From an uncultured Prevotella sp. (GTDB lineage Bacteria > Bacteroidota > Bacteroidia > Bacteroidales > Bacteroidaceae), in contig ONBG01000001.1 in the NCBI GenBank assembly GCA_900316015.1, positions 1 to 64,000 on the forward strand: DNA of 64,000 nucleotides, written 5' to 3'. A model generated the notes under the pieces. That model saw only the letters and a program-made list of their open reading frames with translations. It was not told where the DNA came from and did not search any database. The position numbers and the translations under genes were made by a program. Positions 63,129 to 64,000 of this stretch are shown here, piece after piece. Positions within the stretch are counted from its first letter, which is position 1. Each line of letters opens with the position of its first letter.

Positions 63129-63233
63129 TGTATTTCTCTCGGTTTGCAGTATCTTTTGATAAGCTACGCTACACCTCGGAAATAAAAATAAAACAAGTTT
63201 TATTTTGTATTTCTCTCGGTTTGCAGTATCTTT
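63129..63233 (+). repeat. 28-bp direct repeat carrying promoter sequence
   Basis: Bases 63129-63156 and 63206-63233 are identical (28 of 28), starting TGTATTTCTCTCGG and ending GCAGTATCTTT; the copies are 77 bases apart. The second includes the -7 element of the DUF5606 promoter; the first has TATCTTTT in that place. Confidence 0.8.
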
Positions 63234-63234
63234 G
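63181..63234 (+). promoter_or_regulatory. Extended promoter of the DUF5606 gene
   Basis: TTTG (63204-63207), 19 bases, TATCTTTG (63227-63234), 36 bases before the ATG. Upstream are AATAAAAATAAAAC (63181-63194) and AAAAC-AA-GTTTT (63190-63201), the same layout as the promoter at 46059-46112. Confidence 0.7.
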
Positions 63235-63269
63235 CATTCCGTAAATTAATAACTAATTAAAGAGTTAAA

Positions 63270-63719
63270 ATGGAAACAATACTTTCAATTGCTGGGAAGC
63301 CCGGTCTTTATAAGCTGGTCTCTCGTGGCAAAATGAATTTGATAGTAGAAGCTTTGGATGAAACCCATAAGCGCCAACCCGCATTCGCGACGGATCGCGT
63401 GACCAGCCTTGCCGATATCGCCATGTATACGGATGCAGAAGATGTCCCCTTGTGGCAGGTACTCGAAAATGTTGGCAAGAAGGAGGAAAACAAGACCGCG
63501 TCTTTCAATTTTAAGAAAGCTTCTCCTAAGGAATTGCATGACTACTTTGCGGAGGTACTTCCTTCCTATGACAGGGATCGTGTCCACGACAGTGATATCA
63601 AGAAATTGCTGCAGTGGTATAATATCTTGATCAAAAACGGAATCACGGATTTCAAGCAGGTCCTTGCTCCTACAGAAGGCGACAATGTTGATGACCGTAA
63701 GGAAGACGGTAAGGAATAA
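63270..63719 (+). CDS. DUF5606 domain protein
   Basis: 149 residues, no signal peptide, so cytoplasmic. N-terminal part METILSIAGKPGLYKLVSRG and NLIVEALDETHKRQPAFATD is a small beta domain of the DUF5606 family; the C-terminal half is helical (SPKELHDYFAEVLPSYDRDR, DIKKLLQWYNILIKNGITDF). The family is conserved in Bacteroidota and its function is unknown to me. It has its own strong promoter and a hairpin after the stop. Confidence 0.88.
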   Translation: METILSIAGKPGLYKLVSRGKMNLIVEALDETHKRQPAFATDRVTSLADIAMYTDAEDVPLWQVLENVGKKEENKTASFNFKKASPKELHDYFAEVLPSYDRDRVHDSDIKKLLQWYNILIKNGITDFKQVLAPTEGDNVDDRKEDGKE

Positions 63720-63740
63720 GATCGTCTTCCATTCAAGAAG

Positions 63741-63780
63741 CTCCGCCATTTTGTCGTGTTAAAGCGACAGAATGGCGGAG
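63741..63780 (+). terminator. Hairpin after the DUF5606 gene
   Basis: CTCCGCCATTTTGTCG (63741-63756) pairs with CGACAGAATGGCGGAG (63765-63780), with one T-G wobble in a 16-bp stem and an 8-base loop. The following TTCTCGTCTT is a poor U-tract. Confidence 0.65.
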
Positions 63781-63854
63781 TTCTCGTCTTGGTATGTTAG
63801 TTGCATGAATTCAAGTGTTCTTCAATACGAATATAATTAATAGGAGATTAAGAT

Positions 63855-64000
63855 ATGTATAGAAATTCATGGTTACCAGAAGTCTTTAATGATTTCTTTG
63901 AGAATAACAACATGCCGAGAACCAATGCAACGGCTCCTGCCATCAATGTCTTGGAAACAGCAAATGATTATCAAGTGGAATTAGCTGCTCCTGGCATGCG
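63855..64000 (+). CDS. Hsp20/alpha-crystallin small heat-shock protein (5' part)
   Basis: The ATG at 63855 opens a frame to the window end: MYRNSWLPEVFNDFFENNNM, then PAINVLETANDYQVELAAPG. The N-terminal arm and the first strands of the alpha-crystallin domain (INVxExxxxYxVxxxxPGM) are clear. Small heat-shock proteins hold unfolding proteins in solution. Cut by the window edge after 48 complete codons. Confidence 0.85.
   Translation, partial: MYRNSWLPEVFNDFFENNNMPRTNATAPAINVLETANDYQVELAAPGM

Noticed and set aside
1-64000. tRNA, rRNA, CRISPR, insertion sequence or prophage
   Set aside because: None recognised: intergenic gaps are short and carry no cloverleaf, regularly spaced repeat array or transposase/integrase gene.

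Overview
The window is chromosomal DNA of a Bacteroidota bacterium, most likely Prevotellaceae (Prevotella/Segatella-like). The grounds are a SusC/SusD pair driven by an ECF sigma/FecR switch, NVEALA and beta-propeller lipoprotein families known mainly from Bacteroidales, DUF5606, an elongated NusB, a menaquinone gene set, and many promoters of the Bacteroidota type (TTTG, about 19-20 nt, TAnnTTTG). The genus is inferred from gene content and style, not from a marker gene. I saw no rRNA, tRNA, CRISPR array, insertion sequence, phage gene or replication origin.

Layout. 1-640: decayed ends, comprising the tail of an unknown (possibly antitoxin) gene, a structured repeat, a PIN-domain toxin pseudogene and a duplicated scrap of a propeller gene. 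884-14154: an accessory block with an NVEALA peptide, three propeller-type lipoproteins, the 3' end of a TPR protein and a TolC/adaptor/two-permease RND efflux set. 14279-15790: mnmA and a secreted HMA-domain protein. 15804-21508 (minus): lysS-gpsA-pgi and two HAD phosphatases. 21628-24961 (minus): an HGSNAT-like membrane acetyltransferase and a GH89 alpha-N-acetylglucosaminidase. 25092-29116: menaquinone genes menI-menF-menD-menB. 29139-31305: an unknown protein and a stand-alone, divergent ftsZ. 31582-42841: a polysaccharide-utilisation-like locus (sigma, FecR, SusC, SusD, DUF4874/DUF4832 protein, second HGSNAT-like protein, SusE/F-like lipoprotein). 42893-46126: ridA-ilvA, a small lipoprotein and a Crp-family regulator. 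46141-51327: M3 peptidase, menC, menE, then convergent aroB. 51441-57545: a large outer-membrane beta-barrel protein, a convergent AraC regulator, a secreted unknown protein and a small acidic protein. 57676-59971 (minus): rplY-pth-S4 protein-purN. 60219-63719: nusB-yajC-ybbR-like-coaE and a DUF5606 gene. 63855-end: start of an Hsp20 gene.

How the genes fit together. menI, menF, menD, menB, menC and menE cover isochorismate to 1,4-dihydroxy-2-naphthoate except the MenH step; menA is not here. ilvA and ridA pair an enzyme making reactive enamines with the enzyme that removes them. The GH89 enzyme beside an HGSNAT-like protein recalls the two-step removal of terminal glucosamine in heparan sulfate breakdown.

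The most unusual items are the NVEALA/propeller/RND block, a 77-bp hairpin repeat with a compensatory base change, the divergent ftsZ, the AraC gene whose stop depends on a G8 tract, and two promoters sharing one extended architecture.
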